From Sulfidibacterium sp036244975 (lineage in GTDB: Bacteria; Bacteroidota; Bacteroidia; Bacteroidales; F082): 30,791 nucleotides of DNA. This document shows, one piece after another, positions 15,444 to 23,479 of the stretch. Location of the stretch: the NCBI GenBank assembly GCA_036244975.1, contig BTTE01000033.1, positions 1 to 30,791 on the forward strand, given 5' to 3'. Each line of letters starts with the position of its first letter. Within the stretch, counting starts at the first letter, position 1. The notes under the pieces are model-generated. The model was not told the DNA's origin, did no database searches, and saw nothing but the letters and a program-made list of their open reading frames with translations. A program made the translations under genes and the position numbers.

Positions 15444-16649
15444 ATGGATAAAAATCCGAAGGAAAAGCTGAGACTGCTCTATATTGGCAGCCATTTGGAT
15501 GTTATTAATACACTTCGTGAAAAAGATGGCGAGGCAGTAGTAGTCATTCTCAACAACGGACTGCAAGGTATCAATTATCTGAGTAAGCATAAAAACATTG
15601 ATGCGATTATTTCGGACTATAATATACCCGGAATTCAGGGCGATAAACTCGCCTCACACATTAAAGCCAGACTGGGTTTTACCAATACTCCTTTCATTTT
15701 GTTTGCTTTTGAGGAAGACGCACATTTTAGAAATGACATGCTCAAAAAGAAGGCTGTGATTGATGACCTTTATCTCTCACCTCCCGAAGCGGAAAAACTT
15801 TTTATTCGAATTCGTTTTCTCATTTATTATTTAAATAAAATAAAAGAAGCCGGATCTTCCGGTATAACAGCACAAAAGGATTATAAAATACCTTTTGTAA
15901 AAAGGCTTTTCGATATTGTCGTTTCGTTATCAGCACTATTGGTTCTTTCCCCTCTGCTGTTGCTCGTGGCATTAGCTATTAGGATAGAATCCAAAGGAAG
16001 CGTCATTTATAAATCGAAACGCGTGGGAACGGGCTACCGTATTTTCGATTTTCTGAAATTCCGCTCCATGTACTCGGGGGCCGATGCCGGACTAAAAGAG
16101 CTGGAGCATCTCAACCAGTACAACCAAAGCCGGGAAAGCAATAAAAACAACAACAATATTCCCCCTTGCCCCCGCTGTGCCAGGCTGCCTGAAGGTAAAT
16201 ATTGTTCTCCGGTTTTGTATATTGAAGGAAAAAAGATATGCGAATACTGGTATAATGAATTAAAAAAGAAAGATAAAACAGCAACATTTATTAAAATAGA
16301 AAATGACCCGCGCATTACAAAAGTGGGGAAATTTATTAGAAATACAAGTATTGATGAACTTCCTCAGCTGATAAATGTTATAAAAGGCAATATGTCGATT
16401 GTAGGAAACAGGCCCCTGCCATTGTATGAGGCAGAGCAGCTCACATCGGATGATTGGAGTGCGCGTTTCCTCGCTCCGGCAGGAATTACAGGGCTTTGGC
16501 AGGTTGAGTTAAGAGGCAAAGGTGGCATTATGTCGGAGGAAGAAAGGAAGGGTTTGGATAATCAATATGCCTATACCTATTCTCTGTGGGGAGATATTAA
16601 GCTGATTCTAAGGACAATACCTGCATTATTTCAAAAAGAAAACGTTTGA
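15444..16649 (+). CDS. Receiver-like domain fused to a priming sugar-phosphate transferase (PglC/WcaJ family)
   Basis: A 401-residue fusion. Residues 8-130 have a receiver-like fold with a possible phospho-Asp58 in IISDYNIPG. The acidic pair of strand 1 is missing (LLYIGSH) and the conserved Lys is replaced (DLYLSPPE), so it is likely degenerate. Residues 150-400 are a bacterial sugar transferase: a membrane segment near 157-182, FDFLKFRSM (201-209), DPRITKVGKFIRN (288-300), the catalytic Asp-Glu in SIDELPQL (304-305), GNRPLP (321-326) and GITGLWQV (347-354). Such enzymes attach the first sugar-phosphate to undecaprenyl phosphate. Between FRSM and DPRIT is an enlarged insert of about 75 residues with four Cys (242, 245, 254, 266), a possible metal site. 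A similar Cys-containing insert occurs in Bacteroidota homologues as I recall. Control by phosphotransfer is inference. Confidence 0.9.
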   Translation: MDKNPKEKLRLLYIGSHLDVINTLREKDGEAVVVILNNGLQGINYLSKHKNIDAIISDYNIPGIQGDKLASHIKARLGFTNTPFILFAFEEDAHFRNDMLKKKAVIDDLYLSPPEAEKLFIRIRFLIYYLNKIKEAGSSGITAQKDYKIPFVKRLFDIVVSLSALLVLSPLLLLVALAIRIESKGSVIYKSKRVGTGYRIFDFLKFRSMYSGADAGLKELEHLNQYNQSRESNKNNNNIPPCPRCARLPEGKYCSPVLYIEGKKICEYWYNELKKKDKTATFIKIENDPRITKVGKFIRNTSIDELPQLINVIKGNMSIVGNRPLPLYEAEQLTSDDWSARFLAPAGITGLWQVELRGKGGIMSEEERKGLDNQYAYTYSLWGDIKLILRTIPALFQKENV

Positions 16650-16741
16650 CAAATTGTTTAAAACTTTTTTAATAACTAATGTCCAAAAGACTTAAAATAA
16701 AGAGGGGAAACCCGTAATTTTCACCGAAAAACAGATAGATT

Positions 16742-17539
16742 GTGATAAAGGTTAAAACAACAGGGATTCGGTTAGTGAACATTATCAGAACACTCGGGGT
16801 GTTTATGATAATCGTTTTGCTCAGCAGCCATGCTTTCGGACAAAAAAGAACCGTGGACAGTTCCAGATTCTTTAATCCTATAACCGACAATATTGTCAAA
16901 CGCCTTCCTCCTTTGAGTGTTCTTATCGATTCGGCAGCTTATAACTCTCCCGATATGCATTATCAGGATTTAAAGGCTCAATATTATTATTACGAACAAC
17001 TCTCGGCACAGCGTGCCTGGCTTGAGCACTTTAGCCTTAACCTTGATATGAACTTAGGAAAATGGAACTTCTGGGACAGAGATGAAATTACCAAGCGTAA
17101 CCGTTATTACCGTTCGCAGTCCGTCCGCGATAATTACGCCGTGGGATTTTATATTCGGTTCCCTCTCGCTTCCATCTTCGACAGAAGAAACCGTATCAAC
17201 AAACAGAAAAAATGGATTGAAATTTCTCTTACACAAAAAGAAATTAACCGCCGTTTTTTGGCCAAAGAGGTTATCAACCATTACAACAATCTGGTTCAGT
17301 ATCAAAATTATATAAGAATTTATAACGATTATCAAAATTTCACCATGATGCAAATGCAGATGGCTCAGAACGAATTTCTTAACGGAGAAATATCCACAGC
17401 AGAATATACCCGTTTAAAAGAAATTCAGACGAGAGGGGCTATTAACTTCCAGCAGGCCATCGCTGAATTTAATAAGGAGTATCAATTATTGGAAGTTGTT
17501 ACCGGAATGAAATTTAACCTGATCAATATTTTGCGTTAA
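16742..17539 (+). CDS. Half-length TolC/OEP-like outer membrane protein
   Basis: A 265-residue secreted protein. Residues 1 to about 34 form a signal peptide ending at the AFGQ site. The mature part follows the TolC pattern once: LPPLSVLIDSAAYNSP near 58-73, a helical QLSAQRAWLEHFSL stretch, a beta-like VGFYIRFPLASIFDRRNRI segment (about 136-154), and long helices up to the FNKEYQLLEVVTG motif at the C-terminus. Canonical TolC proteins of 420-480 residues have two such repeats; this has one. The start is a GTG at 16742, with a 92-base gap before it and no promoter box found. It lies 13 bases before the Wzz-like gene. It could be the outer-membrane part of polysaccharide export, as no Wza-type gene is present. 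An unrelated helical lipoprotein-like protein is a less likely alternative. Confidence 0.72.
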   Translation: MIKVKTTGIRLVNIIRTLGVFMIIVLLSSHAFGQKRTVDSSRFFNPITDNIVKRLPPLSVLIDSAAYNSPDMHYQDLKAQYYYYEQLSAQRAWLEHFSLNLDMNLGKWNFWDRDEITKRNRYYRSQSVRDNYAVGFYIRFPLASIFDRRNRINKQKKWIEISLTQKEINRRFLAKEVINHYNNLVQYQNYIRIYNDYQNFTMMQMQMAQNEFLNGEISTAEYTRLKEIQTRGAINFQQAIAEFNKEYQLLEVVTGMKFNLINILR

Positions 17540-17552
17540 CAATCTGAAATTA

Positions 17553-20501
17553 ATGAATTTAATATACTTTATACGGCTCTTTAAACGAAATATCATTATC
17601 CTGATCGGGATACCGTTATTGCTATCTGTGGTCGTCTATTATTTTGTACGTAATCAGGAGAAGGTTTATCAGTCGGAAGCTATCATTTACACCGGTATAA
17701 CTACAGGTTATTCCATCGAATCAACCGTTCAGCGCTCTACCGACTTTTTTAGTACAAGCGCCCAGTTCGATAATATGATTAATCTGCTGAAATCAAGACA
17801 AACGGTAGTGGAAACATCCTTACGCCTTCTGGCACAGGACCTTTCCTTAGAGCACTATAATCCACAGTATATTTCTAAAGAAAACTTCGATATTCTTCAA
17901 AGATCCATACCCCAAAGAATCAAAGACCTCGTAGTTAAAAACAATAAAAACGGCGTTGAAAGGAAAAAAGAAGAACAGATCCACTCATTAGAGAAAGAGA
18001 TTCATTCACTTGAAAAAAAGATTAGAAAAAAGAGAAACATTGCTGCCCGCGAACTCTCCGGTTCCAACATTTCGGGAAATCAACAGGGAACAAAAAGCCA
18101 GACTTCGCAGAATTATGGTGTTGAAAAAAGCGGCCCGGAAGCCAAAACAAGCTCAACCGGAAATTTTATTACACACACTGTTTTACCCGGTGAATCGTTA
18201 GCAACTATTGCCAGTCGCTATGGGGTTTCACGTGGCGAACTGATTCATTTGAACGGCTTAAGCAGCGGTACTATAAGTCCGGGCCAGAATCTGATTATCA
18301 AAAAACTGCCTTCAGCCGGCGCATCCAAACAGTATCATGTGGTAAAACCCGGCGAGAATCTTTACATCATAGCTAAAAGGTACGGTATTAACATTAGTAA
18401 ATTAAGAGAAATTAATCATTTGGGAAACCGGACTCTCAGGGCCGGTCAGAAAATCCTCATCAGCGAGAGCCCTTACAGCAATAATTCCTATGATGTGGCC
18501 ATAAAGCAGGTTTCTCCCGGATATTCTAACGACAACGCAACCGCTCAGAACGCCTCTGCTTCTGAAAATATCTCTACAAAATCAGCTGCCAACAGCTACA
18601 ATAACCCATCAAGAGTTTTTGTAAAAGATCCTGTGGTTCCCCCCGGAGTAAAAAAATCAGACTATGAAAAAACGGTGGCTAACCTCAGGAACTATTATGC
18701 CTCCAGTGATACTAATTATATTTACGGGCTGTTGCACTATGGCTTTAACAAACATTACAGTATCGGCTTTATCAGTAAGATTCAGATTTACCGTATCAGC
18801 AACAGCGACCTGGTGAAACTTACCTATACCAGCAATGATCCGGGTATTTGTGAGCAGACGCTGAAGATTATTTCACAAGTTTTTATGGACGATTATAAAT
18901 CGCTGCGCGTGAATGAAACCGATCGTGTGGTCAAATATTTTGAACGGGAAGTTGACTCTGCTGATAAGAAGCTTGCGCAAGCAGAGGATCGCCTGTTGCA
19001 CTTTAACAAGTCCAATAACATTATAAACTACTATGAACAGAGTAAAGCTATTGCTATTCAGAAAGAGGCGCTTGACAAATATTTTCAGGACCAACAGATA
19101 AGATTGTCGGGAGCTTCTGCTTCTCTGCATGCACTGGAAACAAAAATGACCGCTCGTGACTCCATTTATTTAAAAAGTGACGTCATTAGCCAACGCGAGA
19201 AAGAACTGGCTACGATTACGCAAAAAATTATCGTAAACCAGTTAGCCAAAGAGTATAACCCTAAAGTAAAGCGTAAACTTGCTGAACTTACCAACCGGCA
19301 AAAGCAGTTGCGTAATGAGATAAAGCTATATGTTGATCAACTTTATCTGTACGGTCATTCCACGCAGGGTGTTCCTATAAAAAACATATTGGATAGCTGG
19401 CTTCAAAATAGAATTACCTATGTAGAAGCCCGTGCCGGACTGATGGTACTCGCCAAACGGAAACTTGATTTTATACGTACCTATCAGAAAATGGCTCCTC
19501 TCGGAGCTATGCTCACACGAATTCAAAGGGAAATTAAAGTTGCGGAGCAAACCTATCTTGAATTGCTCAGAAGTCTGAATTTGGCTAAAATGAAGCAGCA
19601 AAACATGGAACTGTCAACCAATATTAAAGTAGTTGATCCGCCATTCTTCCCCATTCAGCCCAATCCATCCAGAACAAAATATATCGTTTTAGCTGCCGGA
19701 ATTTTCGGTTTTATGCTTGTAGCACTTCTAATTATAATGCTGGAATATTTCGACACCTCCATGAAAAATTCGAGCCGGGTTACCGAACAAACAGGAATGC
19801 AACTTGCCGGTGCCTATCCCATTATGTCATCGAGACATCAAGCTAATGAGCTGTCGCAAATCACTAACAGACTGGTGGATATGATGATACAGAACATTAA
19901 GCTGAATCTTGCAAAGTCGGAGTTTGAACCTGAAAAGCCTTATTTAATACTGGTATTCAGTACCCAAAACAAAACCGGGAAAACGCTGCTTACCCGAAAG
20001 ATTATCAACAGGATGCGCTCGATGGGCGATAAAGTGCTCTTTTTGAATTACAAAGAGGGTGAGACTTCAATGGACGATGAAGATTTTAATTATTCATTTC
20101 GCTATGAAATAAAGAATAACTTCATTGATGTGGCCAACCTGCAAGAGCTAATGGACAACTATTACCTAAGGAAAACAAACACAATATACGATTTTATTTT
20201 CCTTGAACTACCCTCTATTATTTACCATACTTACCCGATTAAGTTATTGTCGGAAATTGATTTGGCTTTATTCGTCATTAAGAGCAACAACCGATACACT
20301 AAAGCCGACAAAACGGCCATGGGTATATTCACCGAAACTTACAAATCGAAACCCATTGCTATCCTTAACGAGATAGAACTGTATAATCTGGAAGACTTAC
20401 TGTCAGATTTACCCAAAATGAGAAAGAGCTATTTTAGTAAGTTTAAAAATATGTTGAAATATCCGTCAAGATATAAAATCGTTTTCAAGAAAGAAGCTTA
20501 A
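17553..20501 (+). CDS. Wzz-type chain-length/tyrosine kinase-like protein with two periplasmic LysM domains
   Basis: A 982-residue inner-membrane protein. Residues 5-90 are the Wzz start with membrane segment 1 at about 11-31. A basic/acidic helical stretch spans 130-165. Two LysM domains lie at about 206-250 (THTVLPGESLATIASRYGV) and 260-303 (YHVVKPGENLYIIAKRYGI), followed by a Ser/Asn-rich linker to 355. Residues 365-690 hold a second alpha/beta part and long coiled coils (460-600, 650-690). Membrane segment 2 is at about 709-730 after a PxxP-type PPFFPIQPNPS. The cytoplasmic end (about 795-975) looks like a bacterial tyrosine kinase domain with a weak Walker A (STQNKTGKTLL, 803-813), Walker A' reduced to LFLNYKEG, and Walker B FIFLELPS without the usual Asp. 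No Tyr cluster closes the protein. It should set polymer length and contact the cell wall; kinase activity is doubtful. Confidence 0.86.
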   Translation: MNLIYFIRLFKRNIIILIGIPLLLSVVVYYFVRNQEKVYQSEAIIYTGITTGYSIESTVQRSTDFFSTSAQFDNMINLLKSRQTVVETSLRLLAQDLSLEHYNPQYISKENFDILQRSIPQRIKDLVVKNNKNGVERKKEEQIHSLEKEIHSLEKKIRKKRNIAARELSGSNISGNQQGTKSQTSQNYGVEKSGPEAKTSSTGNFITHTVLPGESLATIASRYGVSRGELIHLNGLSSGTISPGQNLIIKKLPSAGASKQYHVVKPGENLYIIAKRYGINISKLREINHLGNRTLRAGQKILISESPYSNNSYDVAIKQVSPGYSNDNATAQNASASENISTKSAANSYNNPSRVFVKDPVVPPGVKKSDYEKTVANLRNYYASSDTNYIYGLLHYGFNKHYSIGFISKIQIYRISNSDLVKLTYTSNDPGICEQTLKIISQVFMDDYKSLRVNETDRVVKYFEREVDSADKKLAQAEDRLLHFNKSNNIINYYEQSKAIAIQKEALDKYFQDQQIRLSGASASLHALETKMTARDSIYLKSDVISQREKELATITQKIIVNQLAKEYNPKVKRKLAELTNRQKQLRNEIKLYVDQLYLYGHSTQGVPIKNILDSWLQNRITYVEARAGLMVLAKRKLDFIRTYQKMAPLGAMLTRIQREIKVAEQTYLELLRSLNLAKMKQQNMELSTNIKVVDPPFFPIQPNPSRTKYIVLAAGIFGFMLVALLIIMLEYFDTSMKNSSRVTEQTGMQLAGAYPIMSSRHQANELSQITNRLVDMMIQNIKLNLAKSEFEPEKPYLILVFSTQNKTGKTLLTRKIINRMRSMGDKVLFLNYKEGETSMDDEDFNYSFRYEIKNNFIDVANLQELMDNYYLRKTNTIYDFIFLELPSIIYHTYPIKLLSEIDLALFVIKSNNRYTKADKTAMGIFTETYKSKPIAILNEIELYNLEDLLSDLPKMRKSYFSKFKNMLKYPSRYKIVFKKEA

Positions 20502-20504
20502 AAA

Positions 20505-21932
20505 GTGAATAATGTATTTGCAAAAATACTTAAGAATAAGAATTTTCTGTCCCTCGCCAATAACGGCCTGGTAGCAGTATTCGGGTTCTTTGGTTTTTTG
20601 CTACTCGTGAGGAGCTTAAGCACAAATGAATTTGGAGAGTGGGTACTGCTTATAACCACAGCAAACTTTCTCGATATGCTTCGTTTCGGGATAACCCGCA
20701 CAGCGATCGTACGTTTTCTCGCAGGAGCTGATAAGAAAGAAGCCCGACAGCTGATTGGTTCCAACTATGTTATCAATCTCTTCTCAACCCTGATTCTGGT
20801 TTTAATTGTGTTGGCAGTGCGCTGGCTCTTTTATGATACGGTGTCAACTTCCGGCTTTGTACTTTTTTTCAGATGGTTTCCTCTACTGGCCTTCATCAAC
20901 CTGCCTTTCAATAACGCACAATCTGTGCTGCAGGCAAAAATGAGATTCGATTTCATGCTCATTTTGCGTATTATTAATGTAGGTGGCTTCATGCTTTTTC
21001 TGCTGGTGAATTTCTTTTTCCTGCATGTCAGCCTCACAATTATCGTTTATGCTTACCTGATAGCCAACATTCTCACTTCAATAGTTGCCATGATTCCTAA
21101 CTGGGATGGTATCCGGTATATTGCAAAAGCCACCAAAGCCAGTAACAAAATGATCCTTGATTTTGGGAAATATTCCACCGGAACCCTTATTGGCAGTAAC
21201 CTTCTAAAAAGTGCCGACACCTTTATCATCGGGTTAAGCCCCTTTCTGGGGACCGCCGGTGTTGCGCTTTACAGTATCCCGCTCAAGCTCACTGAAATTA
21301 TTGAGATACCGTTGCGAAGCTTTGCCATGACTGCTTTTCCGGGGATGTCAAAAGCAAGTATCGAAGGCAACAAAGATCTGGTAAAACATATTTTTTATAC
21401 CAATGCGGGAGGAATCACCCTGCTCATGGTACCTGTTATGATATTCTCTTTCATTTTTGCAAAAGAACTTGTTTATATTTTGGGAGGCGCTGGTTACGAA
21501 TCCACCGCAGGCATTTTCCGCATATTCTGCATTTACGGATTGCTGCTTCCTCTTGACCGGTTTATCGGTGTTGCATTAGATAGTGTAAATTTGCCCAAAT
21601 TCAACTTCATGAAGGTCGTATATATGGCCGCAGCCAATATTATCGGCGACACACTGGTTGTTTTTGCTTTTTATTATGTGGCCGTTGCCACCAGTATCGT
21701 TACGCTGATTTCGTTCCCATTAAATAATTTACATTTATTGGCTAAAATTACCCGTAATTTTTCTGTTATCACGGCCCTCGAAGGAGTGGCTGTTGTAACT
21801 ATCTTGTTTACCCTGATTGGAATTTTTGTAGGTTACCATTATCTGAATAAAAGTTTTGATATTCACTTAAGGAAAGTATTTCAGGGAGGTACTTTATTTT
21901 TTAGCGAGAGTATCTTTCGAAAAAAAAGTTAA
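20505..21932 (+). CDS. Polysaccharide flippase (Wzx/MATE-like, RfbX-type)
   Basis: A 475-residue protein with about 12-14 membrane segments. The N-terminal motif SLANNGLVAVFGFFGFLLLV followed by RSLSTNEFGEW is typical of the polysaccharide transporter family that flips undecaprenyl-linked repeat units. The mid part has FGKYSTGTLIGSNLLKSADTF and ALYSIPLKLTEIIEIPLRSF. Short basic and aromatic residues end the protein. The start is a GTG at 20505, 3 bases after the Wzz-like gene, so translation is likely coupled. The specific repeat unit cannot be predicted from sequence. Confidence 0.9.
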   Translation: MNNVFAKILKNKNFLSLANNGLVAVFGFFGFLLLVRSLSTNEFGEWVLLITTANFLDMLRFGITRTAIVRFLAGADKKEARQLIGSNYVINLFSTLILVLIVLAVRWLFYDTVSTSGFVLFFRWFPLLAFINLPFNNAQSVLQAKMRFDFMLILRIINVGGFMLFLLVNFFFLHVSLTIIVYAYLIANILTSIVAMIPNWDGIRYIAKATKASNKMILDFGKYSTGTLIGSNLLKSADTFIIGLSPFLGTAGVALYSIPLKLTEIIEIPLRSFAMTAFPGMSKASIEGNKDLVKHIFYTNAGGITLLMVPVMIFSFIFAKELVYILGGAGYESTAGIFRIFCIYGLLLPLDRFIGVALDSVNLPKFNFMKVVYMAAANIIGDTLVVFAFYYVAVATSIVTLISFPLNNLHLLAKITRNFSVITALEGVAVVTILFTLIGIFVGYHYLNKSFDIHLRKVFQGGTLFFSESIFRKKS

Positions 21933-21975
21933 CCTGTTTGCTAAAATTTTATAATTTTAATGTTTAATTATAAAT

Positions 21976-23469
21976 ATGCTGGAATCGCTAAAAGATAAAA
22001 CGGGTGCATCAAAGCTTCAACATCCGTTGGTTATTACTGTTATTATTTTAGTAACAGTCGCTTTGGGTTTCGTTATCGGCAAAGGAGGTATCAAGATTGC
22101 CATTGCACTCATTGTGCTTGTTCCTTTTCTTATTTTTCTGAACCGGTTGTTTGTTCATCCCGTTATTGGCATCTATTCTATAATGTTCATGGCTTTTACA
22201 GCTATCGGACTCACACGATATATCAGGGGAGTTCCTTTGGGTTTAAGCATCGATGGTCTTCTTGTTTTAACCATTGTTGCCGTATTTTTTCGAAATTTCT
22301 TTGATAAAATTGATTTTAAGCTGCTTAACCGGGATATTGTTTACCTCATGATTATTTGGTTTGCCTATTCTGTTCTGGAGTTCTTCAACCCGCTGGCCTT
22401 AAGCCGTACAGCCTGGTTTTATGCCATGCGTGGTGTTTCTCTCTATCCGCTGTTGATTATTCCTCTTGCCCTCCTGATCTTTACCAGACTCAGGCATTTA
22501 TACGGTTTTCTCATATTCTGGGCGGTTTTTTCCTTACTAGCTACCCTGAAAGGCTTACAGCAAAAATATATTGGGCTTGACTATGCCGAACAATACTGGT
22601 TAAATACCGTAGGCTATGTTACGCACATTATTAACGGAAAACTGCGGATTTTCTCCTTCTTCAGTGATGCCGGACAGTTTGGTGCTGCCCAGGGAGCAGC
22701 CGGTATTGTCTTTGCCGGCATTGCCTCTGCCATGAAAGGCTGGAAAAATAAAATATTCTTTTGGATTGTTTCCATTTTGTCATTATGGGGTATGATGCTT
22801 TCGGGTACACGGGGAGCCATGATTGTGCCTGCTTTGGGAGGAATTACTTATGTCATTCTGTCAAAACGAACAAGAGTGATTATCATAGGTGGAATCACCC
22901 TGGTTTTTCTTTACTTTTTCTTTGCCCACACCTACATTGGCGACAGTAACTATACCATTGCGCGAATGCGTACCGCTTTTCATCCGGAAAATGATGCTTC
23001 CTATCAGGTTCGGCTTAAAAACCGGCAAATCCTGAAAACTTATCTTGCAGATAAACCTTTTGGCGGGGGTATTGGGGCAGCCGGTAACTGGGGACAACGT
23101 TTTTCACCTCAGGGCTTTCTTGCCAATGTGGCTACCGATAGCTGGTATGTACAAATCTGGGCGGAACAGGGACGCGTGGGACTTATCCTGCATTTGTCCA
23201 TTCTTATGTACATCGTATTGAAAAGCTTTTTCCTCATTATGGCCCGGGTAAAAGCCAAGGAGCTAAGCAATGTTTTGGGGGCGCTGCTTGGAGGGTACGT
23301 CGGGATAATCGGTGCTGCCTATGGGAATGGTGTGCTCGGACAGATACCAACCGGGGTGCTGTTATACCTGAGCTGGGTCTTTCTGTTCTCCGCACAACAG
23401 CTTGAACGAGAATATAATGCACGTCTGGCACTGGGGGTTTCCCCATGGTCATTTGCAGTGAAAGATTAA
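21976..23469 (+). CDS. O-antigen polymerase/ligase-like membrane protein (Wzy_C family)
   Basis: A 497-residue protein with about 10-12 membrane segments. A large periplasmic loop around residues 310-385 contains RMRTAFHPENDASYQVRLKN and PFGGGIGAAGNWG, which resembles the conserved loop of the Wzy_C family, with the Arg, Gly-rich and Trp residues expected for a polymerase or ligase. It likely joins repeat units at the periplasmic face, consistent with the flippase before it. Ligase and polymerase cannot be told apart by sequence here. A 43-base A+T-rich gap without a clear promoter box separates it from the flippase. Confidence 0.85.
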   Translation: MLESLKDKTGASKLQHPLVITVIILVTVALGFVIGKGGIKIAIALIVLVPFLIFLNRLFVHPVIGIYSIMFMAFTAIGLTRYIRGVPLGLSIDGLLVLTIVAVFFRNFFDKIDFKLLNRDIVYLMIIWFAYSVLEFFNPLALSRTAWFYAMRGVSLYPLLIIPLALLIFTRLRHLYGFLIFWAVFSLLATLKGLQQKYIGLDYAEQYWLNTVGYVTHIINGKLRIFSFFSDAGQFGAAQGAAGIVFAGIASAMKGWKNKIFFWIVSILSLWGMMLSGTRGAMIVPALGGITYVILSKRTRVIIIGGITLVFLYFFFAHTYIGDSNYTIARMRTAFHPENDASYQVRLKNRQILKTYLADKPFGGGIGAAGNWGQRFSPQGFLANVATDSWYVQIWAEQGRVGLILHLSILMYIVLKSFFLIMARVKAKELSNVLGALLGGYVGIIGAAYGNGVLGQIPTGVLLYLSWVFLFSAQQLEREYNARLALGVSPWSFAVKD

Positions 23470-23479
23470 CAGAATAAAT

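Noticed and set aside
16650..16741. Gap before the TolC-like gene searched for a promoter
   Set aside because: A+T-rich but no TAnnTTTG box or clear hairpin; read-through from the upstream gene is more likely.
15061..21932. Apparent higher A+T content in the first half of the polysaccharide locus compared with the glycosyltransferases
   Set aside because: Seen only by eye in some lines; no composition was computed, and there are no integrase, transposase or attachment sites to support transfer. A sliding GC plot would decide.
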